Source: Govania unica (lineage in GTDB: Bacteria; Pseudomonadota; Alphaproteobacteria; Sphingomonadales; Govanellaceae). From it: a stretch of DNA of 64,000 nucleotides. The first letter of the stretch is position 1; each line of letters begins with the position of its first letter. Of this stretch, positions 1 through 9,280 are shown piece after piece. The stretch is from assembly GCF_027920805.1 (NCBI RefSeq), contig NZ_JANWOI010000001.1:434001-498000 (forward strand). Reading direction: 5' to 3'. Below the pieces are notes generated by a model, which saw only the letters and a list, made by a program, of their open reading frames with translations, was not told the DNA's origin and ran no database searches. The position numbers and the translations under genes were made by a program.

Positions 1-900
1 GAGCGGCGGATTTTGCGCTTGAATGAGACGGCTGTGGTGCCGAATGCGGGCGGCAAAGGCCTTCTGGCCGGTGCGGCGGTGACGGCGGTGGCGGGTGCGT
101 TCGGGCTCTATCTCTGGCTCGGTCATCCGGAACTGCCGGATCATCCGGCTGAGGTCGCGGGCGCGATGGAGCTTAAGGGCACGGCGGCGGGTGAGCCGAC
201 CTTGAATGCGCTGCTTGATCGCCTGATTGCTTATCTGGATACAAACCCGGATGCCATGGAAGGGTGGGAGCATTTGCGTCGGGCGGCCCTGTCGGTCGGG
301 CGCGGGGCCGATTATGCGGCGGCCCTTGAACGCGGCGTGCGGACGCGGCCCGAGAATGTTGATCTGCGCGTGCTCTATGCCGAAAGCCTCATTTTTATGG
401 GGCAGGGGCAGGTGAGCCCGGCGGCGCGGCTTGCGCTCACACAGGCGGATGCTTTGGACCCGAGCCATCCGGCGCTGCGCTATTACACCGGCCTTGCGCT
501 TTTGCAGGACAACAGACCGGCCGAGGCTGAGGCGCTGTGGCAGAAATTGCTTGATGAGGCTCCGGAAGGGGCCGAATGGCGTGGCCAGATTGCCGAAAAA
601 ATTGCCGAGGCGCAGGCGGCGCAGGGCAAATCAAGCGCGGCATCCGCCATCGCGGCGCTGCCCGCTGACCAACAGACGCAGCAGATCAGGGGCATGGTCG
701 AAGGGCTTGCCGCCAAGCTCGAAGCGGCCCCCGATGATGCGGGGGGATGGTTGCGGCTCGGCCGCGCCTGGCGCGTGCTCGGGGAACCGGCGAAGGCCCA
801 GGTGGCGCTTGCACGCGGGCGGGCGATTGCTGAAAAGGCCGGGGATAAGGCGTTGATGGCGGACTTTGCCGCCGAGGCCGAAAATCTGGCAAAGCCCTGA
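1..900 (+). CDS. ccmI: Cytochrome c biogenesis protein CcmI (CycH), C-terminal part, cut by left edge
   Basis: CcmI presents apocytochrome c to the haem ligation machinery in the periplasm. The reading frame is open to base 1 (GAG CGG CGG ATT TTG), so the N-terminus with the first membrane helix lies outside the window; the TTG at 13 is probably not the real start. Visible are a second membrane helix (about residues 16-37 counted from base 13, ending LYLWLGHPELP, typical of CcmI) and a TPR-rich periplasmic part with two repeat blocks, roughly residues 70-200 and 235-290. The family assignment rests on this helix-TPR layout and on the tail sequence; a generic TPR protein is the alternative. 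Confidence 0.8.
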   Translation, partial: ERRILRLNETAVVPNAGGKGLLAGAAVTAVAGAFGLYLWLGHPELPDHPAEVAGAMELKGTAAGEPTLNALLDRLIAYLDTNPDAMEGWEHLRRAALSVGRGADYAAALERGVRTRPENVDLRVLYAESLIFMGQGQVSPAARLALTQADALDPSHPALRYYTGLALLQDNRPAEAEALWQKLLDEAPEGAEWRGQIAEKIAEAQAAQGKSSAASAIAALPADQQTQQIRGMVEGLAAKLEAAPDDAGGWLRLGRAWRVLGEPAKAQVALARGRAIAEKAGDKALMADFAAEAENLAKP

Positions 901-986
901 TTTTTGTGAAAATTCTTGGCGATATTTACCGCTCGTTAACGAGGCTGTCGTCATAGTCTGGGCATCTCGATCAGACTCTGGCGCTT

Positions 987-1310
987 ATGAAAATCACACC
1001 GGACAGTTCGCTTTTCACAGCTCTCTCCAATCTGCCGTCACAGGCGGATGTGCGCAAGCGTGCCGGGCAGAATCAAAATCAGATTGGTTCGAAGGATGAG
1101 CTGGTCCGCCGGGCGCTGTCGGATGGCAATCTGCGTCAGCAGGCCGTTAAACGTGCAGCCGATATCCGGGCGGCGGGGCAGTCCCAGACAGTCGATACAA
1201 CGCAACGCGGCAGCGTCAGCCGGGAAGTTCCGTTCGCCGCCCCTGACAGTGCCAGTGGCACCGCGCCACAGTTCCGGCGACTCGGACAGCTCGTCGATCT
1301 CCGCGTCTAA
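987..1310 (+). CDS. Small hypothetical protein, 107 aa
   Basis: Not recognised. It begins MKITPDSSLFTALSNLPSQ and is polar, Gln/Arg/Ala-rich and without a signal peptide or membrane segment; the middle (about residues 38-65) looks helical and basic. It lies 86 bases downstream of ccmI on the same strand and is followed by the convergent yciB operon. No clear Shine-Dalgarno sequence is visible before the ATG. It may be a short conserved alphaproteobacterial protein of unknown role. Confidence 0.5.
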   Translation: MKITPDSSLFTALSNLPSQADVRKRAGQNQNQIGSKDELVRRALSDGNLRQQAVKRAADIRAAGQSQTVDTTQRGSVSREVPFAAPDSASGTAPQFRRLGQLVDLRV

Positions 1311-1470
1311 ACTGCAGTTGTTTGGTTTATTTTCCGGGCTTACCCAATTGCCGGGAGCGTATGCGCTGAATGGGCGGGAGTCTGTGCGGGACACGGAGGT
1401 TATTCCTCCCCTTTGCCAATCTTGCGCAGGTTTAAAGATATCCCACTGTGATTGCCGGCAATGACAACTG

Positions 1471-2034
1471 TTATTCAGCCGGTTTGTCGCTGTCGTCCGC
1501 CGGGGTGTGGCGCTGGATGAGCGGCAATTGCAGCATGGCGAAGACGAAGCTCAAGGGCAGGAACAGGACAATCTTGGAGGTGATCCAGGTCTCCGTCGAA
1601 GTCAGACGCCAGACCACTTCGTTCAAGCCTGCCATGGTCAGGAAAAACCAGGCCCAGCGGCGGGTCATGAGGGCCCAGCCTTCATCGCTCAGGGTCGGGA
1701 ATGAGCTTCCCATGACGATCTTGAGATAGGGCTTGCGGGTCCACAGGCCGAAAAACAGCGCGCCGCTGAACAGGGCATAAAGAATGGTCGGCTTCAGCTT
1801 GATAAAAAGCTCATTCTCGAAAATCAGCGTGGCGCCGCCAAAGATCAGAACCACCGCGCCTGACACCCAGAGCATGACCGGAATGCGGCCGGCGGTGAGG
1901 CGGGCGGCGATCATGGCGATGAGGGTCGCCACCATGAAGGCGGCGGTCCCGGCGAAAATGCCGAATTTGCTGTTGACCGCGAAAAAGGTCACCAGCGGGC
2001 CGAGTTCGATCAACAGTTTGATGAGTGCCTGCAT
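1471..2034 (-). CDS. yciB: Inner membrane-spanning protein YciB (septation protein A / IspZ family)
   Basis: YciB is an inner-membrane protein linked to cell envelope synthesis and septation. The 187 residues form five or six hydrophobic helices, beginning MQALIKLLIELGPLVTFFAV, and contain the family-typical GLWTRKPYLKIVMG and RRWAWFFLTMAGLNE blocks. Length matches the family (about 180-200). It is the last gene of the dapF-mtaB-ftsY-yciB run; its ATG follows the ftsY stop by two bases, so translation is probably coupled. The polar C-terminal tail after about residue 176 is variable in the family. Confidence 0.92.
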   Translation of the reverse strand: MQALIKLLIELGPLVTFFAVNSKFGIFAGTAAFMVATLIAMIAARLTAGRIPVMLWVSGAVVLIFGGATLIFENELFIKLKPTILYALFSGALFFGLWTRKPYLKIVMGSSFPTLSDEGWALMTRRWAWFFLTMAGLNEVVWRLTSTETWITSKIVLFLPLSFVFAMLQLPLIQRHTPADDSDKPAE

Positions 2035-2036
2035 GG

Positions 2037-2981
2037 TTACATGTCCTCGATGCCGACGAGTGCGCGGGCAAATGTTTCGGGTGCGAAAGGATGCAGATCC
2101 TCAACGCTTTCGCCGACGCCGATGGCATGGATGGGCAGGCCGAATTTTTCACCCAAAGCCACGAGAACGCCACCCTTGGCGGTGCCGTCGAGCTTGGTCA
2201 TGACTATGCCTGAAACATCGGCGACGTCACGGAAGACCTGGGTCTGATTGAGCGCATTCTGGCCGGTGGTGGCGTCGAGCACCAGAATGACATCATGGGG
2301 CGCCGTGGGGTCAAGCTTGCGGATGACGCGCACCAGTTTGGCCAGTTCGTCCATCAGCCCTGATTTGTTCTGGAGCCGGCCTGCGGTGTCGATCAGCAGC
2401 ACATCGATCTGGTCTTTTTGGGCGGCCTCAAGCGCTTCATAGGCGAGGCCCGCCGCATCGCCGCCGACTTTGGAGGCGATGACGGGCACGCCGGTGCGGG
2501 TGCCCCAGATCTGCAATTGTTCAATGGCGGCGGCCCGGAAGGTGTCGCCCGCGGCCAGCATGACACGCTTGCCCTGATCCTTGAACTGACGGGCGAGCTT
2601 GCCGATGGTGGTGGTCTTGCCCGATCCGTTGACGCCGACCATCAGGATCACATGTGGGCGGTTGGCGCTGTCGATCACCAGCGGCCGGGCCAGCGGTTCG
2701 AGAATGGCGGTGACTTCGCGGGCCAGCACATCCTGCACTTCGCCGGGTGAAATATCCTTGTCATAGCGGGTTTTCGCCAGATGGGCGGTGACGCGCGACG
2801 CCATGGCGACACCGAGATCGGCGGTGATCAGCAGGTCTTCAAGCTCCTCAAGCATAGCGTCATCAAGCTTGCGCTTGGTGAAGATGCCGGTCAGTCCTTC
2901 GGAAATCACGGTTTTGGAACGGCTCAGGCCCGCTTTGAGGCGTTGCAGCCAGGAGCGTTTTTCAGGCGTGCTGTCAGTCAT
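2037..2981 (-). CDS. ftsY: Signal recognition particle receptor FtsY
   Basis: FtsY is the SRP receptor GTPase that docks Ffh-ribosome complexes at the membrane. The 314 residues carry the NG domain: helical N part (about 20-95), G1 loop GVNGSGKTT at 116-124, DTAGR at 198-202 and TKLDG at 262-266, ending in the GVGES..DL.PF block. The acidic A domain of E. coli FtsY is nearly absent, as usual in Alphaproteobacteria. The start overlaps the end of mtaB by eight bases. Its partner Ffh is encoded at 7778-9223. Confidence 0.97.
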   Translation of the reverse strand: MTDSTPEKRSWLQRLKAGLSRSKTVISEGLTGIFTKRKLDDAMLEELEDLLITADLGVAMASRVTAHLAKTRYDKDISPGEVQDVLAREVTAILEPLARPLVIDSANRPHVILMVGVNGSGKTTTIGKLARQFKDQGKRVMLAAGDTFRAAAIEQLQIWGTRTGVPVIASKVGGDAAGLAYEALEAAQKDQIDVLLIDTAGRLQNKSGLMDELAKLVRVIRKLDPTAPHDVILVLDATTGQNALNQTQVFRDVADVSGIVMTKLDGTAKGGVLVALGEKFGLPIHAIGVGESVEDLHPFAPETFARALVGIEDM

Positions 2982-4260
2982 TCAGTGTCTCGATTGTCCC
3001 AAGGAGCGTCGTGCCCGCGCGGGAGGTGAGGCGGGCGCTGATAAGTGTGCCCGGTGCAAGGTCGGCGGCGATTTTAACCGGGGCGAAATTGGCGGCATGG
3101 CCGATGACGGTGCCGTCCGGATCGGCGCGTTCGATCAGCACATGAGCCAGCCTGCCGATCTCGCGGTCCAGAAAGCGATCCAGCTGCTGATCGCCCAGGG
3201 CGCGCAGCCGGGCCGCGCGTTCCTTGCGGACGGCTTTCTCCACCTGCGGCATTTTGGCGGCCGGTGTGCCATGGCGTTCGGAATAGGGGAACACATGGAG
3301 ATAGGTGAGGTCACATTCGGTCACGAGGGCGAGGCTTTGGGCGAACATGTGCTCGGTCTCGGTCGGGAACCCGGCGATGATGTCGGCGCCGAAGGCAATT
3401 TCAGGCCGGGCCGCCTTGACGGTCTGGCAGAATTCTATGGCCTGCTCGCGGTTGTGGCGGCGCTTCATGCGCTTCAGGATCATATTGTCCCCGGCCTGCA
3501 GACTGAGATGCAGATGCGGCATCAGGCGCGGCTCATGGATGATGAGATCCATCAGCGCCGGTTCGACCTCGATCGAATCGATGGAGGAGAGGCGAAGGCG
3601 CGGCAGATCTGGCACGAGGTCGAGGATCTTGCGGCAGAGCGTACCCAAGGTCGGCGTGCCCGGCAGATCGGCCCCGAAGGAGGTGATATCGACGCCCGAC
3701 AGCACCACTTCGCGATAGCCGCGGGCGACCAGGGCCTGCACTTCGCGCACCACTTCGCCCATGGGGACGCTGCGCGAATTGCCACGGCCGAACGGGATGA
3801 TGCAGAAGGTGCAGCGGTGGTTGCAGCCGTTCTGGACCTGCACGAAGGCGCGGGCGCGGTCGCCGAAGCCGTCCACCAGATGGCTTGCGGTTTCGGTCAC
3901 CGACATGATGTCATTGACGATGACGCGTTCGCTTTCGCCCATGCCAAAGGCCATGTAGCTTTTGGCGTCGAGCTTTTCCGTGTTGCCGATGACCTGATCG
4001 ACTTCGGTCATGGCGGCGAAGATTTCGGGTTCGGTCTGAGCGGCGCAGCCGGTGACAATGATTCTGGCCGCCGGGTTTTCGCGCCGGGCCTTGCGGATCG
4101 CCTGCCGGGCCTGACGAGTGGCCTCGGCAGTGACGGCGCAGGTGTTGAAGATGATGGCGTCATCAAGCCCCGCAGCGGTCGCGTGTTTCTCCATCACCGC
4201 CGACTCATAGGTATTGAGGCGGCAGCCAAAGGTCACGACTTTCGGGGCAGGCATGGTCAT
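2974..4260 (-). CDS. mtaB: tRNA t6A37 methylthiotransferase MtaB
   Basis: MtaB is a radical-SAM enzyme that methylthiolates t6A37 to ms2t6A in ANN-decoding tRNAs. The 428 residues show the N-terminal UPF0004 domain with cysteines 13, 41 and 72 for one Fe-S cluster, the radical-SAM motif CNHRCTFC (Cys146, 150, 153), and a C-terminal TRAM-like region. The opening VVTFGCRLNTYES distinguishes MtaB from MiaB and RimO. Its ATG overlaps the dapF stop (ATGA), indicating coupling. A second ATG two codons on is possible. Confidence 0.95.
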   Translation of the reverse strand: MTMPAPKVVTFGCRLNTYESAVMEKHATAAGLDDAIIFNTCAVTAEATRQARQAIRKARRENPAARIIVTGCAAQTEPEIFAAMTEVDQVIGNTEKLDAKSYMAFGMGESERVIVNDIMSVTETASHLVDGFGDRARAFVQVQNGCNHRCTFCIIPFGRGNSRSVPMGEVVREVQALVARGYREVVLSGVDITSFGADLPGTPTLGTLCRKILDLVPDLPRLRLSSIDSIEVEPALMDLIIHEPRLMPHLHLSLQAGDNMILKRMKRRHNREQAIEFCQTVKAARPEIAFGADIIAGFPTETEHMFAQSLALVTECDLTYLHVFPYSERHGTPAAKMPQVEKAVRKERAARLRALGDQQLDRFLDREIGRLAHVLIERADPDGTVIGHAANFAPVKIAADLAPGTLISARLTSRAGTTLLGTIETLND

Positions 4261-5123
4261 AGGGTGTCACCCAACGGGAAGGCCCCACGGAACACAAGGG
4301 CGGTGGGACCGGTCATCAGTACATGAGTATCGTCTTCCCGCCACTGAAGCTCAAGCTCCCCGCCGTCCATGACGATGGTGGCCCGGCCGTCGGCAAGTCC
4401 GCGCCGGGTGGCGGCCACAATCACGGCGCAGGAGGCGGAACCACAGGCAAGAGTGATGCCCGCCCCGCGTTCCCACACCCGGACCCGGATGCGAGTATGG
4501 TCCTTGGCGCGGCTCATGAGGGAGGCGACGCTGACATTGACGCGTTCCGGAAACAGCGGGTTATGCTCAACACGGGGGCCGATGTCAGGGAGATCAATGG
4601 CTTCGGCGTCGGCCACGAAAAACACTGCATGGGGATTGCCCATATTGACGCCGACCGGGGCCACCAGTTGATGGCCGGCTTTATCTGCGAGCTGCAGATC
4701 GATATCGCCACTGTCCATGGCGCGGGCGAGCGGGATTTCCGTCCAGTCAAGGCGCGGCACCCCCATGTCGACGGTGACGCGGCCATCGGGCAGGCGGGTG
4801 CAGGCAAGCAGCCCGGCCAAGGTCTCGATCACCAGCTGATCGCCGCCGGTTTCGTCAAGCACCAGCGCTGCGACACAGCGGGTCGCGTTGCCGCAGGCCC
4901 CCGATTCGCTGCCGTCGGGGTTCTGGATGCGCATGAAAAGGTCGGCTGTGCTCGAAGGCTCAAGGGTGATGACCTGATCGCAGCCAACGCCGAAATGGCG
5001 GTCCGCGACGCGGGCCGCCTGTCGGGGAGACGGACGAAATCCATCCTCGCGACCATCGAAAATGACAAAGTCATTGCCGAGGCCGTGCATTTTCACAAAA
5101 TCGCGGGTGTCATGCTTGCTCAT
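4257..5123 (-). CDS. dapF: Diaminopimelate epimerase
   Basis: DapF converts LL- to meso-diaminopimelate for lysine and peptidoglycan synthesis. The 288 residues contain both catalytic cysteines: Cys77 in SGACGNATRC and Cys227 in TLACGSASC. The frame is open further upstream to 5228, but those 35 residues are not family-like; the ATG at 5123 (MSKHDTRDFVKMHGLGNDF) puts the KMHGLGNDF block at the usual distance from the N-terminus. It is first in the dapF-mtaB-ftsY-yciB operon and overlaps mtaB by four bases. Confidence 0.95.
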   Translation of the reverse strand: MSKHDTRDFVKMHGLGNDFVIFDGREDGFRPSPRQAARVADRHFGVGCDQVITLEPSSTADLFMRIQNPDGSESGACGNATRCVAALVLDETGGDQLVIETLAGLLACTRLPDGRVTVDMGVPRLDWTEIPLARAMDSGDIDLQLADKAGHQLVAPVGVNMGNPHAVFFVADAEAIDLPDIGPRVEHNPLFPERVNVSVASLMSRAKDHTRIRVRVWERGAGITLACGSASCAVIVAATRRGLADGRATIVMDGGELELQWREDDTHVLMTGPTALVFRGAFPLGDTL

Positions 5124-5421
5124 ATCCCGGTTTATATGGGGACGGGCGGCGAAAATCCAATGAAAAGCCGATTTTCTGTTTTGGCTTGAGCGGATGACAG
5201 TCCGGCGGTGCTTGGCTTCATCTTGCAAAGGTCGGTCGCTTAAGCCCCGGCAGCATGGTGGCCTATGCTTAACTTTCGAGGGATAAAGTCTATGCCTCTT
5301 TGTTTAAGTGGAATTAGAATTTAATTAATACATCAATTTGCATAATCCCACCCTGCATGGGTGCAATGGAGGGAGGACCTTTGGTTGCGACCCATGTCTT
5401 GAAATTTTAGGGGGGAACCTT

Positions 5422-5970
5422 ATGGAATTGACTTTATCGACCGTGAAAGGGCCTATTTTGGCCCTTGTGGGTCTTGTGACGCTGTCGGGCTGTGCATCGA
5501 TCATTGACGGTACGTCTCAATCGATCAGCGTTGCGACAAACCCGCCAGAAGCAAAATGCGATCTTTGGCGTAATTCTCAGCTGCTGTCGAGCATGACGAC
5601 GCCGAACAGTATGGTGATAAAGAAAACCAAGCATGACATTGATGTTATATGCCGCAAGACCGGCTATCACGATGCTTCCTTGCATGTGAAATCCGAAATT
5701 CAGGATGCCACTTGGGGAAATATCGTAGCGGGTGGCGGTATTGGCTGGGCAATTGACTCGGCGTCGGGGGCCGACAATAAATATCAGGAATTCCTGAACA
5801 TCACGCTCGTCCCGGTGCAGGTGGGAGAGACCGCAGCTAAACTTTCGGCTCCGAGCATGTCCGGGAAGGTCGAGGCGAATAAGCCGTCGAAAGCCGTCGC
5901 CAAGGAGGAGAAGGAAGCCGTGGCCGAGCCACAGGCGGAAACGCCCCCTAAAGCGGAAGGTGATTTGTAG
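5422..5970 (+). CDS. PEGA-like lipoprotein, 182 aa
   Basis: A signal peptide ends in the lipobox LSGC, so Cys24 is the likely lipidated residue. The mature part starts CASIIDGTSQSISVATNPP, the pattern of small lipoproteins with a PEGA-like beta fold, and continues with a Gly-rich hydrophobic stretch (GNIVAGGGIGWAIDSASG) and an Ala/Lys/Glu-rich tail. The start at 5422 is chosen over 5338 because a purine-rich site (GGGGGGAA, 5409-5416) lies just before it and it gives a clean signal peptide. Exact function is unknown; an envelope protein is inferred. Confidence 0.8.
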   Translation: MELTLSTVKGPILALVGLVTLSGCASIIDGTSQSISVATNPPEAKCDLWRNSQLLSSMTTPNSMVIKKTKHDIDVICRKTGYHDASLHVKSEIQDATWGNIVAGGGIGWAIDSASGADNKYQEFLNITLVPVQVGETAAKLSAPSMSGKVEANKPSKAVAKEEKEAVAEPQAETPPKAEGDL

Positions 5971-6000
5971 GATAAAACGTTGATATAGCAATGGAAAGGC

Positions 6001-6071
6001 GGCAACGCGGCCTATCGCGTTGCCGCAAATCCAACCTAAAGCTCTCCTGAATGCAAGAGAGCTTTAGGTTG
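6001..6071 (+). terminator. Two tandem hairpins after the lipoprotein gene
   Basis: Two perfect inverted repeats follow one another: GGCAACGCG/CGCGTTGCC (6001-6009, 6016-6024) and the 15-base CAACCTAAAGCTCTC/GAGAGCTTTAGGTTG (6032-6046, 6057-6071). Neither is followed by a strong T run, so they could be terminators or mRNA-stabilising structures between the lipoprotein and MBL genes. Confidence 0.55.
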
Positions 6072-6188
6072 TTACATGCGTTCAGTTTACGTTAAAAATA
6101 CTTATTATGCTGATGAAAGACCCATGGCATGAGGGGTGGTTCAGCTAACTTTCTACACAAAGTGACTTTGTTAAGTGTTGGGGGACTA

Positions 6189-7598
6189 ATGCGAACTGCT
6201 TTTGTCGGGCATGCGGCGGTGTTGATTGAGGCGAACGGGCTCAGGATTCTGTCGGATCCCTGGTGGGAAGGGCCTTGTTTCGGAACCCAGTGGTGGGTCT
6301 ATCCGCGGCCCGATCTGTCGCAAGTCGAAGGGCAGGTTATTGATTATATTTATATTTCTCATGGCCATCACGATCATCTGCATTTGGGGACCCTGCGCCG
6401 TTTGACAGCAGGGGCAAAAATTCTCGCCAATGCCGGGTCGGATGTGGTGCCATTCCTGCGCGATTGCGGTTTTACCGTGATCGAGATCGCGGATGATGAG
6501 GAGTGTGACCTTGGGAACGGCGTGCGTTGCCGTCTGGTTGCGACCTGTAGTGACGATACTCTGCTGGCTGTGAGCGATGGCGAGAGGGTCTGCGTCAATC
6601 TCAATGATGCGCTGCATGCCGCGCCGCGCCTAGTGCAGGATCGTATTATTGCCGATCTGAAGGCCTGGTATCCGACCATTGATTATCTCTATTGCGGCTA
6701 TGGCATCGCCTCTCATTTCCCCAATTGCTATGTGGTTCCGGGCATGGACCGGGCGGCGACAGCGGCGCGGCGGCAGGCTTATTTCAATCGTCAATGGGTG
6801 CGGATCGTGGCCGAGCTTGCGCCGCGCTATGCCTTTCCCTTCGCGGCTGATGTGGCCATTCTCGAAGAAGATCTGATCTGGGCCAATGAGCCGGTTCACA
6901 ACAGTGAGCGTCCGACGGACGTGTTTCGGGCTTATCACCCGGATGTGCCGACAAAAGTGTATGATATTGCGCCTGGCTTTAGGATGGAGGGCGATGTGCT
7001 GGTGCATAAGGCCCTCTTCGAACCGGTTGATCTGGCTGATTTGAAGGTGACCTACGCGGCTGAATATGCGGTCGCTAACCGCATTTCGAAAATTCCGGCC
7101 GATGGGATTGATGGTCTGGTCAGTCTAGTGGCTGACAATGTCGAGATGTGCCGGGATTATCTCGCTGAATTTTCTGGAAATTACCGTGTTCTTCTCAGTT
7201 TGAAAGATGCGGGTGAGGCGATCCGGATCGAGAAAAAAGGGCGGACGATCCATGTGGATAAGGTGCCTGTGGATGATCTCGGGGCCGGGGGCTATGACTT
7301 ATTGTTCACCACCCGGTTTGCCTATTTGCGTCGTGCTTTGACCAATATCTATGGCGGGGAAGTGCTTTATGTGGGGTCGGGCTGTGTGATCGAATATCGC
7401 AATGCTGCCATGGTCAAACGCAATCTACACCGCGATCTTCTGGCTCTGTTGCGTCATCGCACAAAGGCGCCGCCTTCGCGCTTTGGCGATCAGTCAAAGC
7501 TCATGTTCCTGATCAAGCAGACGGTCAAGCGGCTGCTTGGGAAGGTGGAGCCGGATCTTTATGACCTTGATAGCTGGGTTGTTCGCGAGCGGACTTGA
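6189..7598 (+). CDS. MBL-fold metallo-hydrolase (UlaG / CMAH-like), 469 aa
   Basis: The N-terminal half is a metallo-beta-lactamase fold: the motif HxHxDH is present as HGHHDH (His58, His60, Asp62, His63), preceded by RILSDPWWEG, which is typical of the UlaG, NAPE-PLD and CMP-sialate hydroxylase-like branch. A later block, GYGIASHFPNCYV, also recalls that branch. The C-terminal part (about residues 290-440) is a separate alpha/beta domain, possibly SCP2-like. The start at 6189 follows a GGGGG ribosome site; an upstream ATG at 6129 has none. Substrate is unknown. It is probably cytosolic, with no signal peptide. Confidence 0.75.
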   Translation: MRTAFVGHAAVLIEANGLRILSDPWWEGPCFGTQWWVYPRPDLSQVEGQVIDYIYISHGHHDHLHLGTLRRLTAGAKILANAGSDVVPFLRDCGFTVIEIADDEECDLGNGVRCRLVATCSDDTLLAVSDGERVCVNLNDALHAAPRLVQDRIIADLKAWYPTIDYLYCGYGIASHFPNCYVVPGMDRAATAARRQAYFNRQWVRIVAELAPRYAFPFAADVAILEEDLIWANEPVHNSERPTDVFRAYHPDVPTKVYDIAPGFRMEGDVLVHKALFEPVDLADLKVTYAAEYAVANRISKIPADGIDGLVSLVADNVEMCRDYLAEFSGNYRVLLSLKDAGEAIRIEKKGRTIHVDKVPVDDLGAGGYDLLFTTRFAYLRRALTNIYGGEVLYVGSGCVIEYRNAAMVKRNLHRDLLALLRHRTKAPPSRFGDQSKLMFLIKQTVKRLLGKVEPDLYDLDSWVVRERT

Positions 7599-7777
7599 GG
7601 GGCCGTCGCTGTTGCCTTGACTCGGGGGGGCAATCCGCCTAATGTCCGCCCGTTTCCGCAGTATCGGAACAGCCAAGCATCTGTGACAGATTGAAGTCCG
7701 GGTGTCCGCCAGTCAGCGAGATTTCGCCCACTGGCGCTGTTCTTGTTTGTGCGGATCTGGAATTTAGGACCGGATAT

Positions 7778-9223
7778 ATGTTCGACAGTCTGAGTGACAA
7801 GCTGGGTACGATCCTTGGCAAGCTGCGTAAAAGCGGAGCTTTGTCCGAGGCTGACGTGACCGCTGCCATGCGGGAAGTGCGGGTGGCGCTTCTTGAGGCT
7901 GACGTTGCGCTGCCGGTGGTCAAATCCTTTGTCGACAAGGTCAAGAACCGCGCCATCGGTCAGGAAGTCCTGCGTTCGGTGACGCCGGGTCAGATGGTCG
8001 TGAAGATCGTTCATGATCAGCTGGTCGAGATGTTGGGTGGCAAGCTCGAAGACGGCGCGACCCCGGGCATCAGCCTGGCCGCCGATCTGCCGGTGCCGAT
8101 CCTGATGGTCGGTTTGCAGGGCTCGGGCAAGACCACCTCGACCGCGAAGATCGCCAAGCGCTTGCATGAAAAACAGCGCAAAAAGGTGCTGATGGCGTCG
8201 CTTGACGTTCAGCGCCCTGCGGCGCAGGAACAGTTGAAAATTCTTGGTGAACAGATCGGCGTCGCCACGCTGCCGATCGTGCCCGGCCAGATGCCGGTGG
8301 ATATCGCCAAGCGAGCCATGAACGCCGGACGGCTTCAGGGCTTTGACGTGGTCATTCTCGACACTGCCGGGCGGCTTCATATCGATGCCGCCTTGATGAG
8401 CGAAGTGCAGGCGGTGCGCGATGCGGTCAATCCGCATGAGACGCTGCTGGTGGCCGACTCGCTCACCGGTCAGGACGCGGTCAATGTGGCCAAACAGTTT
8501 GACGAGCAGGTGGGCATCACCGGCGTCGTGCTGACCCGTATGGACGGCGACGGACGCGGCGGCGCGGCTTTGAGCATGCGTGCCGTGACCGGCAAGCCGA
8601 TCAAACTTGCCGGGGTCGGCGAAAAGCTTGACGCCCTTGAAGATTTCCATCCCGATCGCGTGGCCAGCCGCATTCTTGGCATGGGCGACGTTGTCGGTCT
8701 GGTGGAGCGGGCGGCGGAAAGCATCGCCACCGAAGACGCCGAGCGCATCGCCAAAAAGATGAAGGCGGGCAGCTTTGATCTCGATGATTTGCGCATGCAG
8801 TTGAAGCAGATGACCAAGCTTGGCGGCATGTCCGGCATTCTTGGCATGCTGCCCGGCATGGGCAAGATGCAGCAGGCCATGGCCAGCGCCAATATGGATG
8901 ACGGCGTGCTGCGCCGTCAGATCGCCATCATCGAATCAATGACCGCCAAGGAACGCCGCAAGCCGGACCTGTTGAATGCCTCCCGCAAACGTCGTGTTGC
9001 GGCGGGTGCCGGGGTTGGCGTGCCGGACATCAATCGGCTTTTGAAAATGCATCAGCAGATGGCCACCATGATGAAGAAAATGGGCAAGGGTGGCGGCCTG
9101 TTGAAAGGCCTGTTCGGTGGTGGCGGAATGCCCGGCGGGATGGGTGGCCTTGGTGGCTTCGGCGGAGGCATGGGCGGGGGCGGCTTGCCCCCTGGATTTG
9201 ATAAGTTTTTGCCCAAGAAGTGA
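7778..9223 (+). CDS. ffh: Signal recognition particle protein Ffh
   Basis: Ffh binds 4.5S RNA and signal sequences and delivers ribosomes to FtsY. The 481 residues have the N domain (1-95), G domain with GLQGSGKTT at 112-120, DTAGR at 195-199 and TRMDGDGRGG, and a methionine-rich M domain after about residue 300, ending in a Gly/Met-rich low-complexity tail. The start MFDSLSDKLG is family-typical; the frame is open upstream to 7691 but lacks homology there. It heads the ffh-rpsP-rimM-trmD-rplS group. Confidence 0.97.
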   Translation: MFDSLSDKLGTILGKLRKSGALSEADVTAAMREVRVALLEADVALPVVKSFVDKVKNRAIGQEVLRSVTPGQMVVKIVHDQLVEMLGGKLEDGATPGISLAADLPVPILMVGLQGSGKTTSTAKIAKRLHEKQRKKVLMASLDVQRPAAQEQLKILGEQIGVATLPIVPGQMPVDIAKRAMNAGRLQGFDVVILDTAGRLHIDAALMSEVQAVRDAVNPHETLLVADSLTGQDAVNVAKQFDEQVGITGVVLTRMDGDGRGGAALSMRAVTGKPIKLAGVGEKLDALEDFHPDRVASRILGMGDVVGLVERAAESIATEDAERIAKKMKAGSFDLDDLRMQLKQMTKLGGMSGILGMLPGMGKMQQAMASANMDDGVLRRQIAIIESMTAKERRKPDLLNASRKRRVAAGAGVGVPDINRLLKMHQQMATMMKKMGKGGGLLKGLFGGGGMPGGMGGLGGFGGGMGGGGLPPGFDKFLPKK

Positions 9224-9280
9224 GTGGGCGCATTTCACAATTTGATTTATCGACAGATTTGAACACTGAAAGGAATACCA

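Noticed and set aside
2788-4326. 512-codon rightward open frame opposite mtaB and part of ftsY
   Set aside because: Antisense shadow; the leftward genes carry all family motifs.
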